Shown here piece by piece: positions 42,627 through 51,033 of a stretch of 64,000 nt of DNA. The DNA comes from Armatimonadota bacterium (GTDB lineage Bacteria; Sysuimicrobiota; Sysuimicrobiia; Sysuimicrobiales; Humicultoraceae): the NCBI GenBank assembly GCA_016869025.1, contig VGFA01000007.1, positions 1 through 64,000 of the forward strand, given 5' to 3'. The notes beneath the pieces were generated by a model that saw only the letters and a list, made by a program, of their open reading frames with translations, was not told the origin of the DNA and did no database searches. Each line of letters opens with the position of its first letter. The stretch's first letter is position 1. The position numbers and the translations under genes were made by a program.

Positions 42627-44201
42627 ATGAGCACGCGCATTGTGGCGGTTCTACTGGTTACGCTCCTGGCCACCGGCATTGCCGCCGCGACCCCAGCCGA
42701 GCCCCAGCGTGGTGGTTCGGCCGTTGTAGCCATCGGCGGCGATCCGGAGACCCTCAACCTGGGCATCACCACGGGCTACGCCGTCGGCGCTGTGGCCGCG
42801 AGCATCTTCAGCGGCCTGGTCTGGATAGACGCGCGCGGCGAGATCCAGCCAGGGCTGGCCACCTCGTGGACCACATCGCCCGATGGGTTGATCTACGCCT
42901 TCGAGCTGCGCCGGGGGGTGAAGTGGCACGACGGCCGGGCATTCTCCGCGCAGGATGTGAAGTTCACGATGGAGCAGGTGACCGGTCTCTATCACGGTCG
43001 GTTCCGGCCGGCCTACCTGAACTTCGAGTCCATTACTGTGACGTCGCCTCAATCGCTCAAGATCACGCTGAAGCGTCCGTACGCGCCGCTCCTGCGGCTG
43101 CTGACGGTCTTCGATTGCCCGATACTGCCGCGGCATGTCTACCAGGGCGAGGACATCACACGTCATTCACGCAACAACGATCCGGTGGGCACCGGGCCAT
43201 TCAAGTTCCGCGAATGGGTGCGCGGTGACCGGCTGGTGTTGGAGCGCAACGATGCCTACTGGGACCCTGTCTACCTGGATCGCCTGATCTTCCGGATCAT
43301 TCCCGGCGCTGCCCTGCGCGTGACCGCGCTGGAAGTGGGCGAGGTGGACATGGTCGCGGACTTCTACCTGCCCAAGACCGATGTGGATCGGCTCAAGCGC
43401 AACCCCAACGTCCGGCTGCGGCTGGGCCAGCCTATACCCTCGATGGGGTTCATGTTCATCAACGCGCGCCGCGCTCCGCTGGATAACCCCAAGGTGCGCA
43501 GGGCGCTGGCCCTGGCCATCAACCGCGTGCAGATCGTCACGCAGGCCATGGGCAACCTCGCGAGGCCGGCGCGCGGGCCGTTCGGCGATGGGTTCAAGTG
43601 GGCCCACTCGCCCGAGTCCGACTACAACCGGCTCTACCCCTACAACGTCGAACGGGCCAACGCCCTGCTGGATGAAGCCGGTCTTCCCCGGGGTGCCGGC
43701 GGCGAGCGTCCCGTGCGCCTGCGCATGGTCTACGACGCGGCGCGTGCCCCGATCGCGGCGTCGGCGGCGATCATTCGGGACAACCTGCGCGCGGTCGGCA
43801 TCACCGTGGATCTGCAGCCGATGGACCGCGCGGTCATGATCGAGCGCATCTACACCCGACCCGACTACGAACTGACCGTGCAGACCTTCACGAGCGGCGG
43901 GGATCCTGCGATCGGGTACCACCGCATCTACGCATCCGCGGCGCCAGGGGTACCGTTCGTCAACGCCACGGGGTACTCGAACCCGGAGGTGGACGCGTTG
44001 CTCAACCGAGCCGCGGAGGTGCCTGAGCGGGCGGCCCGGGGCAAGATCTATGCACAGGTATCGAAGATACTGGCGGCCGACCTGCCGACGCTGATGCTGT
44101 TTGACGAGATCGGAGTGGATGCCGCGCGCGCAACGCTGCGGGGTGTTTGGATCGGAGCCGAGGCCCGCGACCGCTGGGACGCGGTGTGGGTACAGAAGTA
44201 G
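42627..44201 (+). CDS. Oligopeptide-type ABC transporter substrate-binding protein (SBP family 5)
   Basis: A 524-residue secreted protein. The signal peptide is residues 1-21 (IVAVLLVTLLATGIAAA), with no lipobox cysteine visible. The mature part follows SBP_bac_5: GLATSWTTSPDGLIYAFELRRGVKWHDG, then ENNDPVGTGPFKFREW-like and NVERANALLDEAG segments. It would bind peptides or similar ligands for the importer encoded next. A GGAGGAA ribosome site precedes ATG 42627. The gene opens a five-gene operon. Confidence 0.92.
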   Translation: MSTRIVAVLLVTLLATGIAAATPAEPQRGGSAVVAIGGDPETLNLGITTGYAVGAVAASIFSGLVWIDARGEIQPGLATSWTTSPDGLIYAFELRRGVKWHDGRAFSAQDVKFTMEQVTGLYHGRFRPAYLNFESITVTSPQSLKITLKRPYAPLLRLLTVFDCPILPRHVYQGEDITRHSRNNDPVGTGPFKFREWVRGDRLVLERNDAYWDPVYLDRLIFRIIPGAALRVTALEVGEVDMVADFYLPKTDVDRLKRNPNVRLRLGQPIPSMGFMFINARRAPLDNPKVRRALALAINRVQIVTQAMGNLARPARGPFGDGFKWAHSPESDYNRLYPYNVERANALLDEAGLPRGAGGERPVRLRMVYDAARAPIAASAAIIRDNLRAVGITVDLQPMDRAVMIERIYTRPDYELTVQTFTSGGDPAIGYHRIYASAAPGVPFVNATGYSNPEVDALLNRAAEVPERAARGKIYAQVSKILAADLPTLMLFDEIGVDAARATLRGVWIGAEARDRWDAVWVQK

Positions 44202-44265
44202 CCAGGGCGGGGGCGCGCGTAGAGACGCAGGCGGGGGTTCACGCGGCGAGGGTGGCACAGGCGCG

Positions 44266-45252
44266 GTGGTGACGGCGGGGAGTACGCCGCTCTGGCGGTA
44301 CGCGGCGGGACGGCTGGCACAGGCCGTCCCGCTACTGCTAGGTGTAGTTGTAGTCAACTTTCTTCTCATCTCGCTGGCTCCCGGCGATCCCGTGGCCACC
44401 CTCCTGGGCGAGTATCCCGCGCCCCCGGAATACGTTGCTCAACTCCGGCGTGAGTTCGGCCTCGACCAACCGGCACCGGTGCGGCTGGCGCTCTATGCCT
44501 GGAACGTTGCCCGCGGTGAGTTGGGGTTCTCATTTGCCTATCGCCTTCCGGTCGCCGCACTGGTGGTCGGGCGTCTCGGGAACACGTTCCTTCTGATGGT
44601 GACGGCCCTCACGCTCGCGGCGCTGGTGGGTGTCGGGCTTGGCGTCACCGCGGCCCGCCGCCGGGGCTCTGGACTGGACACAGCGGCCACCGGCATCTCG
44701 CTGGCAGGATACTCGATCCCCGACTTCTGGCTGTCGCAGCTCCTGGTCCTGCTCTTCGCCGTGTTCCTGGGCTGGCTTCCGGCGCAGGGGATCCGCTCGG
44801 TCCGCGAGCAGTACACCGGCATGGCCGCCGTCCTGGATGTGGCGCGGCACCTGATACTGCCGGCGGCCGCGCTATCGTTCAGGTACATGGCGCTCATCTC
44901 CCGCCTGACCCGCGCCTCGATGCTCGAGGCGATGAGCCAGGACTTCATCCTGGCCGCGCGGGCCCGCGGCCTTCCGGAACGGCTGGTGCTGCTCCAGCAC
45001 GGCCTGCGGAACGCCGCCCTACCGGTCGTGACGGTGATCGGCTACAACTTCGCCTTCGTGCTGGCCGGGTCGGCGTTGGTGGAAACCGTCTTCGGCTGGC
45101 CGGGTGTGGGGCGGCTGCTGTACGACGCGATTCTGCAGCGTGACACCCCGGTGCTCTTGGGCGTGCTTCTCATGGTGTCCGCGACGGTTGTTGTCGTGAA
45201 CCTGCTTACCGACCTTCTCTACGCGGCGCTGGACCCGCGTGTCAGGTACTGA
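44266..45252 (+). CDS. Oligopeptide-type ABC permease, DppB/OppB-like
   Basis: A 328-residue permease with six helices. The DppB-type N-terminus LAQAVPLLLGVVVVNFLLISLAPGDP and the EAA loop DFILAARARGLPERLVLLQHGLRNAALPV are clear. Start codons at 44266 and 44269 (both GTG) are possible; the open frame upstream is low-complexity and not family-like. It lies 64 bp after the binding-protein gene and 3 bp before the second permease. Confidence 0.9.
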   Translation: MVTAGSTPLWRYAAGRLAQAVPLLLGVVVVNFLLISLAPGDPVATLLGEYPAPPEYVAQLRREFGLDQPAPVRLALYAWNVARGELGFSFAYRLPVAALVVGRLGNTFLLMVTALTLAALVGVGLGVTAARRRGSGLDTAATGISLAGYSIPDFWLSQLLVLLFAVFLGWLPAQGIRSVREQYTGMAAVLDVARHLILPAAALSFRYMALISRLTRASMLEAMSQDFILAARARGLPERLVLLQHGLRNAALPVVTVIGYNFAFVLAGSALVETVFGWPGVGRLLYDAILQRDTPVLLGVLLMVSATVVVVNLLTDLLYAALDPRVRY

Positions 45253-45255
45253 CAG

Positions 45256-46125
45256 ATGGTTGCCGACGAGAGCGCAGTAACCCCTTCCGCGGCCGGCGGG
45301 CGCGAGTTCTGGCGCCGCTTTCGCCGGAGCCGTGCAGGCATCATCGGCCTGGGCCTGGTCGTTCTCCTGGTTGTCGTCGCCATGGCCGCGCCGCTGCTGG
45401 CGCCGCGCGACCCTCAGACCACCTCCCTGGTCACGCTCAACCCCCCCGGCACGCCTGGGCATCCGCTCGGAACGGATAACCTCGGCCGCGACATCCTCAG
45501 TGGCGTACTTTGGGGGAGCCGCGTCTCGCTCACCGTCGGCGTCTGCGCCGCCGCCGCCGCGGTGCTGCTCGGTGTATTCATCGGCTCCCTGGCCGGGTTC
45601 TACGGGGGATGGGCCGACGCGGTTCTGGGCCGCATCACCGAGCTGTTCCAGGTGATCCCGCGGTTCGTGCTCGCGCTGCTCGTGGTGGCGCTCTTCGGCA
45701 GCGGCCTGTGGAAGTTGATAGCGGTCATAGGCATCCTGTCCTGGCCGCAGGCCGCGCGGGTAGTTCGCGGGCAGGTCATGGCGCTACGGGGCGCGGCCTA
45801 CGTGGACGCGGCGCGCGTCCTGGGGCTGCGCAACGCACGCATAATCTTCTCGGAGATTCTTCCGAACGTGCTGGCCCCGGTGGTCGTGATCGGGTCACTT
45901 GACGTTGCCGGCGCCATACTGCTGGAGGCAAGTTTGGGGTTCTTCGGCCTGGGGGATCCCAACCTCGTGTCTTGGGGAATGATGCTGAACAACGCGCAGG
46001 CCCACCTGCGCCAGGCCTGGTGGATGAGCGTGTTCCCCGGAATTGCCATCTCGCTGGCGGTTCTGGGGTTCAACCTGATGGGCGATGGCCTCAATGACGC
46101 TGCCAATCCCCGACTTGGGGTGTGA
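45256..46125 (+). CDS. Oligopeptide-type ABC permease, DppC/OppC-like
   Basis: A 289-residue permease. It has the OppC N-terminal helix followed by an extracytoplasmic stretch with HPLGTDNLGRDILS, highly typical of the family, and the EAA loop YVDAARVLGLRNARIIFSEILPNV. It ends with LMGDGLNDAANPR, another family hallmark. It pairs with the upstream permease to form the heterodimeric channel. Confidence 0.93.
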   Translation: MVADESAVTPSAAGGREFWRRFRRSRAGIIGLGLVVLLVVVAMAAPLLAPRDPQTTSLVTLNPPGTPGHPLGTDNLGRDILSGVLWGSRVSLTVGVCAAAAAVLLGVFIGSLAGFYGGWADAVLGRITELFQVIPRFVLALLVVALFGSGLWKLIAVIGILSWPQAARVVRGQVMALRGAAYVDAARVLGLRNARIIFSEILPNVLAPVVVIGSLDVAGAILLEASLGFFGLGDPNLVSWGMMLNNAQAHLRQAWWMSVFPGIAISLAVLGFNLMGDGLNDAANPRLGV

Positions 46126-46131
46126 GGCGCC

Positions 46132-47115
46132 ATGAACGGGACCGGGCCCCTGTTGCTGGTTGAGGACCTCCACACCCACATCCTGACGACGCGGGGCGTG
46201 GTGCGCGCGGTTGACGGCATTTCGCTCTCGCTCCCGCAGGGTTCCGCCGCGGGACTGGTCGGCGAGTCCGGGTCAGGTAAGACGATGACCGGGTTCTCGA
46301 TCCTCCGGCTGTTCCCCACGGACGCCGCCCGCATCGTGCGCGGCCGGATCGAGCTCGCCGGGCGCGACCTCCTGTCCCTCACGGATGAGGAGATGCGCCG
46401 GGCGCGCGGCGGGGACGTGGCCATGATCTTCCAGGACCCAACGACCTACCTCAACCCTGTGATGCCCGTCGGGCAGCAGGTGGCCGAGGCGTACGCGATG
46501 CGACACGGATGGACGCAGGCGCGGCAGAAGGCGGTCGAGGCACTGGGACTCGTAGGCCTGCCTGACCCCGGGGAGACCTACCGCCGCTTCCCTCATGAGC
46601 TCTCGGGCGGGATGCGCCAGCGCGCCGTCATCGCCATGGCGATTGTTTGCCGGCCCGCGTTGCTGATCGCCGACGAGCCGACGACCGCGGTGGACGTGAC
46701 GATCCAGGCGCAGATCCTAGATGTGCTCCAGCGCCTCCGTCGCGAACTGGGGATGACGCTGCTGCTGATCACCCACGATCTGGGGATCGTGGCCGAGGTC
46801 TGCGAGACTGTCCACGTCATGTACGCCGGCCGGATCGTCGAGTCCGCCCCATCGGAAGCGCTGTTTGCGTCTCCGGGCCATCCCTACACCCAGGGCCTGC
46901 TGGCCGCCACGCTCAGCATTGACGAGGCCCGTCCCATCACCAGGGTGATGGAGGGCGCGGTGCCCGACCTGGCCCGCCTGCCGCGCGGGTGCCGGTTTCA
47001 TCCCCGCTGCCCGGCTGTGATGGACCGCTGCCGGATCGAGGACCCGCCGGCCTTCCGTCTCGGAGCGCACCATCTGGTCGCATGCTGGCTCCACGAGGAG
47101 CAGGGAGCGCCGTGA
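46132..47115 (+). CDS. Oligopeptide-type ABC ATPase, DppD/OppD-like
   Basis: A 327-residue ATPase with Walker [10 protein letters not shown]-loop [10 protein letters not shown], signature LSGGMRQR, Walker B LLIADEP and H-loop ITHDLG. The C-terminal cysteine-containing oligo_HPY region ([10 protein letters not shown] and GCRFHPRCP) is present, with several cysteines that in relatives bind an Fe-S cluster. It starts 6 bp after the permease and its stop overlaps the next GTG. Confidence 0.93.
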   Translation: MNGTGPLLLVEDLHTHILTTRGVVRAVDGISLSLPQGSAAGLVGESGSGKTMTGFSILRLFPTDAARIVRGRIELAGRDLLSLTDEEMRRARGGDVAMIFQDPTTYLNPVMPVGQQVAEAYAMRHGWTQARQKAVEALGLVGLPDPGETYRRFPHELSGGMRQRAVIAMAIVCRPALLIADEPTTAVDVTIQAQILDVLQRLRRELGMTLLLITHDLGIVAEVCETVHVMYAGRIVESAPSEALFASPGHPYTQGLLAATLSIDEARPITRVMEGAVPDLARLPRGCRFHPRCPAVMDRCRIEDPPAFRLGAHHLVACWLHEEQGAP

Positions 47116-48077
47116 TCCTGGAAGCCCGCGATCTCACGAAGCGGTTCCCATGGGGCCGGACCTTCACCGGCACCCGCGCCTGGGTGCGCGCCGTGGAGGG
47201 CGTCTCCCTGGGCGTGGCCGAGGGTGACACGCTCGCGCTTGTCGGCGAGTCCGGGTCGGGCAAGACCACGACGGGCCGCATCCTGGCCGGGCTCGAGGCG
47301 CCGACCTCAGGCGATGTGCACTATCGTGGCAGGGCGCTTTCGGCGCTGACCGGTCAGGACTGGCGCGAGTTCCGTCGCAGCGTGCAGATGGTGTTCCAGG
47401 ATTCGCAGGCTTCGCTGAACCCCCGCAAGACCGTGGCGCAGATCCTGGAGGTAGCGCTGGCCGCGCATGGGGTGGCTCCTGGAGCGCGTCGAGACTCCGC
47501 AGCCCGGTTGCTGGTTGAGGTCGGCCTGGAGCCCCCGGCGGTGTTCCTCGGACGGTTCCCGCATCAGCTCTCAGGAGGCCAGCGCCAGCGGATCAACGTG
47601 GCCCGCGCGCTCGCCACCGATCCCAAGGTGATCATTGCCGATGAGCCGGTTTCCGCCCTCGACCTCTCGGTACGCGCACAGATACTTGTCCTCATGCAGC
47701 GACTCCAACGGCAGCGCGGCGTTGGGTACTTGTTCATAAGCCACGATCTGGCTGTCGTGCGCTCGGTGGCCCGGCGTGTTGCGGTGATGTACCTGGGGCG
47801 GATCGTTGAAGAAGGCCCGACCGAGGCGGTGTTCGGCAGACCTTTGCACCCCTACACAGAGGCGCTGCTGTCGGCCACGCCCGTCCCCAATCCACGGCTC
47901 GCGAGGATGCGGGAGCGAATCATCCTCCAGGGAGACGTGCCGTCTCCGGTCGCGCCTCCGCCGGGCTGTCCCTTTCACCCTCGCTGTCCAATCGCGCAGG
48001 AGGTCTGCCGTCGCGAGTTCCCGCCCCTAGTCGACGCAGGAAGAGGGCAGGTGGCAGTATGTCACTTCGCCCACTGA
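47112..48077 (+). CDS. Oligopeptide-type ABC ATPase, DppF/OppF-like
   Basis: A 321-residue ATPase with Walker [21 protein letters not shown] at the Q-loop, signature LSGGQRQR, Walker B VIIADEP and the HPYTEALLSA / GCPFHPRCP C-terminus. I chose GTG 47112, which overlaps the preceding stop (GTGA); the frame is open further upstream but there it is a shadow of the OppD-like gene. It completes the importer: one binding protein, two permeases, two ATPases. Confidence 0.93.
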   Translation: MILEARDLTKRFPWGRTFTGTRAWVRAVEGVSLGVAEGDTLALVGESGSGKTTTGRILAGLEAPTSGDVHYRGRALSALTGQDWREFRRSVQMVFQDSQASLNPRKTVAQILEVALAAHGVAPGARRDSAARLLVEVGLEPPAVFLGRFPHQLSGGQRQRINVARALATDPKVIIADEPVSALDLSVRAQILVLMQRLQRQRGVGYLFISHDLAVVRSVARRVAVMYLGRIVEEGPTEAVFGRPLHPYTEALLSATPVPNPRLARMRERIILQGDVPSPVAPPPGCPFHPRCPIAQEVCRREFPPLVDAGRGQVAVCHFAH

Positions 48078-48281
48078 ATGCCACCGAGCCAATGCCGATA
48101 ACCTTCATGAGGCATGTCCTGGGGGTTCATCGTGCTCCGATTTCCGTGTCCGTACTTCACAGCGGAGGTGGGACTATCCGATCCTGATCTCATTCGCAGA
48201 AGTGCCAGTGTCCCGACCGCGCGGCTGTTCTCGCGCTGGTATACTGGTCCTCGAGGCGGCAAGCACGTTGGGGATTGCGGC

Positions 48282-48521
48282 ATGGACGCGAAGTTGACGC
48301 TCCACTATGACCGGGACGCCGACATCCTTCACATCAGCAAGCGGCCCCCCTACCCGGAACAGGAGTCTGAGGAGCTGGGCGAGGGGGTCGTTGCCCGGAT
48401 CAACCCGGCGACCGGTGAGGTCGAGAACCTGGAGATCTTACTCTTCTCAGTACGACTCCGGCAAGGCGATGCCTTCGATCTTCTTGTGGCTGCGGACCTG
48501 AAGCTGGCGGCGGGACGTTAG
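48282..48521 (+). CDS. DUF2283 domain protein
   Basis: A 79-residue protein with LTLHYDRDADILHISKRPPYPEQESEELGEGVVARIN, matching the small DUF2283 family, whose members bind no known ligand and are often near toxin-antitoxin genes. The ATG at 48282 has only a weak ribosome site. Its stop overlaps the convergent LLM gene stop within TTAG. The 200 bp upstream contain no gene I recognise. Confidence 0.72.
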   Translation: MDAKLTLHYDRDADILHISKRPPYPEQESEELGEGVVARINPATGEVENLEILLFSVRLRQGDAFDLLVAADLKLAAGR

Positions 48522-49402
48522 CCGACCGCATCCCTGAACCGTCGGATCGCCTCGATGTGGTCGTCGGGCGTCCCCAGCCCCGCGCCCATCGTGGAGACGC
48601 TGAGGTGGGTGGCTCCCATCTCCCGCCATTCCTCGGCGAGCCGGCGCCACTCGTCCGGTCCGTCCTTGCCAGCGACGATCCGCGCTTCGATGCCAAATGA
48701 CGCCGGGTCGCGTCCTGCCTCCTCAAGGTGCACGCGAAGGCGCTCGACGGATTCGCGAGGCTTCCTGGAAGGGCCGCGGGTGTACGGATTCGGCAGTCCG
48801 CCGCCGAACAACCAGCCGTCGGCAATCCGCGCGGCGCGCCTGAGTACCGCGTCCGCCGCGCCTCCCATCCAAATGGGAATCGGCCGCTGCACCGGGAGGG
48901 GATTGAGCCCTGCCTCGACGATCGTGTGCCACCGTCCGCGGAAGGTCACGATCTCCTGGGTCCATAGGGCGCGCAGCACTTTGACCTGCTCGGTGATCCT
49001 AGCCCCGCGGTTCTGGAAGTCCTCTCCGAGCGCCTCGTACTCGACGGAGTTCCATCCAAGGCCCACCCCGAGCCGCAGGCGGCCGCCGGAGAGCACATCC
49101 ACCTCTGCCGCCTGTTTCGCAACGAGCGCGGTCTGGCGCTGGGGCAGGATGATGATCCCGGTCGCGAGTTCCATCCGCCTCGTGCAGCCGGCCAGATAGC
49201 CGAACAGGACGAACAGCTCGTGGAACGGATCGTCCATGTCGTAGCCCAGCCATCCCGGCCGGTTCGCTGTGCTCGCGCTGAGCACGTGATCATAGGCCAC
49301 CAGGTGGTGGAAGCCGAGCGTCTCCGCGGCCTGCGCGAAGTCGCGGATCACGACGGGGTCGGTGCCTATCTCGGTTTGAGGGAAGACCACACCCAGGCGC
49401 AT
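48518..49402 (-). CDS. LLM-class (luciferase-like) oxidoreductase, F420-type
   Basis: A 294-residue TIM-barrel protein of the bacterial luciferase-like superfamily. The start LGVVFPQTEIG and the segments VAYDHVLSA, TGIIILPQRQTALVAKQAAEVDVLSGGRLRLGVGLGWN and IPIWMGG are typical of the group usually annotated as F420-dependent. Cofactor (F420 or FMN) and substrate cannot be fixed from sequence alone. It is divergent from the FAH-family gene across about 137 bp. Confidence 0.88.
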   Translation of the reverse strand: MRLGVVFPQTEIGTDPVVIRDFAQAAETLGFHHLVAYDHVLSASTANRPGWLGYDMDDPFHELFVLFGYLAGCTRRMELATGIIILPQRQTALVAKQAAEVDVLSGGRLRLGVGLGWNSVEYEALGEDFQNRGARITEQVKVLRALWTQEIVTFRGRWHTIVEAGLNPLPVQRPIPIWMGGAADAVLRRAARIADGWLFGGGLPNPYTRGPSRKPRESVERLRVHLEEAGRDPASFGIEARIVAGKDGPDEWRRLAEEWREMGATHLSVSTMGAGLGTPDDHIEAIRRFRDAVG

Positions 49403-49539
49403 CTGAAGATTCCCCCTTCAAGGAACGTGGAGGTGGGGCCTCTACAGTATAGCAACGTCGGGCGGTGCGGAGTCGCGGGACAGGCCAGGGGTGCTGTCGA
49501 ATCAGTCAGGACCACGTCAGGTTACCAGGAGGCAGCACA

Positions 49540-50274
49540 ATGCCATTCCTAGCACGAGTGTTCCACGACGACACCATCGAAGAGGCGAAGGTCGAGGGCT
49601 CCGTGGTCACGACGCAGTCCGGCCACCGCATCGCCGTCGGCGACGCCCGCTTCTCCACGCCCACCGCGCCTAGCAAGATCATCTGCGTAGGGTTCAACTA
49701 CCGTGACCACGCTCAGGAGTTGGGCCGGGAGCTGCCCAGTGAGCCGTTGTTCTTTCTGAAGCCGCCCAGCGCGCTGCTGGCGCACGGCGAGACCATCGTC
49801 TATCCACCGGAGACCAAGCAGCTCGAGTTCGAGTGTGAACTGGCCGCGGTAATCGGCGCGCGCTGCCGCAATGTCCCGATCGAGGACGCCCGGTCCGTCA
49901 TTTTGGGCTACTCCATCTTCAACGACGTCACAGCCCGGGACATCCAGAAAGTAGAGCCGCAGTGGGTTCGGGCCAAGTGCTTCGATACGTTTGCGCCCTA
50001 CGGGCCGGTGGTGGCCACGCACGTTGACCCGTTGGATCTGCGCCTGGTGACGCGCGTCAACGGGATCGTGAAGCAGGACTCCTCAACCCGGCACCTGGCC
50101 TTTGATGTTCCTGCGCTGGTGGCGATGGCGTCGCGCATCATGACGCTGGAACCCGGGGACATCATTGCCACCGGAACCCCGGCCGGGGTTGGACAGCTAC
50201 AGCCCGGCGATGAGGTCTCGATAGAGATCGAAGGCATAGGCACGCTAACAAACAGCGTCGCGGCCGAGGAGTAG
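49540..50274 (+). CDS. Fumarylacetoacetate hydrolase family protein
   Basis: A 244-residue FAH-fold enzyme. The metal-binding acids appear in LEFECELAAVIG (E-x-E) and NDVTARD (Asp). The core CVGFNYRDHAQELG and the GDIIATGTPAGVG lid are standard for the acylpyruvase / 2-hydroxyhepta-2,4-diene-1,7-dioate isomerase group. ATG 49540 follows CCAGGAGG. Likely a C-C bond hydrolase, decarboxylase or isomerase of a 2-oxo acid. Confidence 0.9.
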   Translation: MPFLARVFHDDTIEEAKVEGSVVTTQSGHRIAVGDARFSTPTAPSKIICVGFNYRDHAQELGRELPSEPLFFLKPPSALLAHGETIVYPPETKQLEFECELAAVIGARCRNVPIEDARSVILGYSIFNDVTARDIQKVEPQWVRAKCFDTFAPYGPVVATHVDPLDLRLVTRVNGIVKQDSSTRHLAFDVPALVAMASRIMTLEPGDIIATGTPAGVGQLQPGDEVSIEIEGIGTLTNSVAAEE

Positions 50275-50298
50275 GGGGCCCAGCGGGTCAACGCGACC

Positions 50299-51033
50299 TC
50301 AGTCCGCGGCTAACCTCCTGGCCGCCGCGATCGCCACCTCGATTGAGGCCGCCTCTGCCGCCCGGAACCTCTGCGCGGCCTCTTCCGGCGGCAGCTTCTC
50401 CCGCAGGATGTTGGAGTCAATCGCCAACACCGCGCCCGCCCGCGCGCGCCGGACCTGCGCCACTATGAAGACCGTTGCGCATTCCTGCTCGGCCGCGACG
50501 ACGTGCCCCTGCGCCGTGAGCAGTTCGGTGAGCGAGGGGTCCTTGCGGTAGAACGCGTCGCGCGACGTGGCCACACCCACGTACGGCCGGTGGCCCAGGC
50601 CGCGGGCCACGTCAATCAGTGCCTGAGTCACAGACAGATCCGCGACCGCAGGGAATCCCAGCGGAAGGTAGGCCAGCGCGGTGCCCTCGTCGCGGTGGGC
50701 GGCGGTGACGATGGCAAGGTTCCCGACCTCGATCTCGGGCTGCCGGCCGCCTGCGGAGCCCACCCGGATGAACGTGTCCGCGCCGAGATTGCACAGCTCC
50801 TCGACCGCGATCGACGCGGACGGCCCCCCGATGCCGGTGGAGCAGACCGAGATTGGTACGCCACCGGCGGTTCCGGTGAATCCCAGGTACTCGCGATTGC
50901 GTATCACCTCGCGGGCTCCTTCGAGGTGCGCGGCGATGCGCTCGGCCCGGGCCGGGTCGCCCGGGATGAGGACCGTGCGTGCCACGGCACCGGTGGTGAC
51001 TCTCAGGTGACGCTGAGGAAGTTCATCGCTCAT
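50299..51033 (-). CDS. Uridine phosphorylase-like nucleoside phosphorylase
   Basis: A 244-residue protein of the PNP/UDP family: IPGDPARAERIA (phosphate site), STGIGGPSASIAVEEL and IRVGSAGG are diagnostic. It would cleave a nucleoside with phosphate to base and ribose 1-phosphate. The ATG overlaps the adenine deaminase stop by four bases, and all three genes of this operon overlap, so it belongs to a purine-salvage set. Purine or pyrimidine preference is unclear. Confidence 0.88.
   Translation of the reverse strand: MSDELPQRHLRVTTGAVARTVLIPGDPARAERIAAHLEGAREVIRNREYLGFTGTAGGVPISVCSTGIGGPSASIAVEELCNLGADTFIRVGSAGGRQPEIEVGNLAIVTAAHRDEGTALAYLPLGFPAVADLSVTQALIDVARGLGHRPYVGVATSRDAFYRKDPSLTELLTAQGHVVAAEQECATVFIVAQVRRARAGAVLAIDSNILREKLPPEEAAQRFRAAEAASIEVAIAAARRLAAD

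Noticed and set aside
47112-47115. Earlier starts for several genes where the frame stays open far upstream (for example the OppF-like gene, the SsuB-like ATPase and the EamA gene).
   Set aside because: The upstream parts are out-of-frame readings of the preceding gene; family alignment and GTGA overlaps support the shorter starts given in the features.
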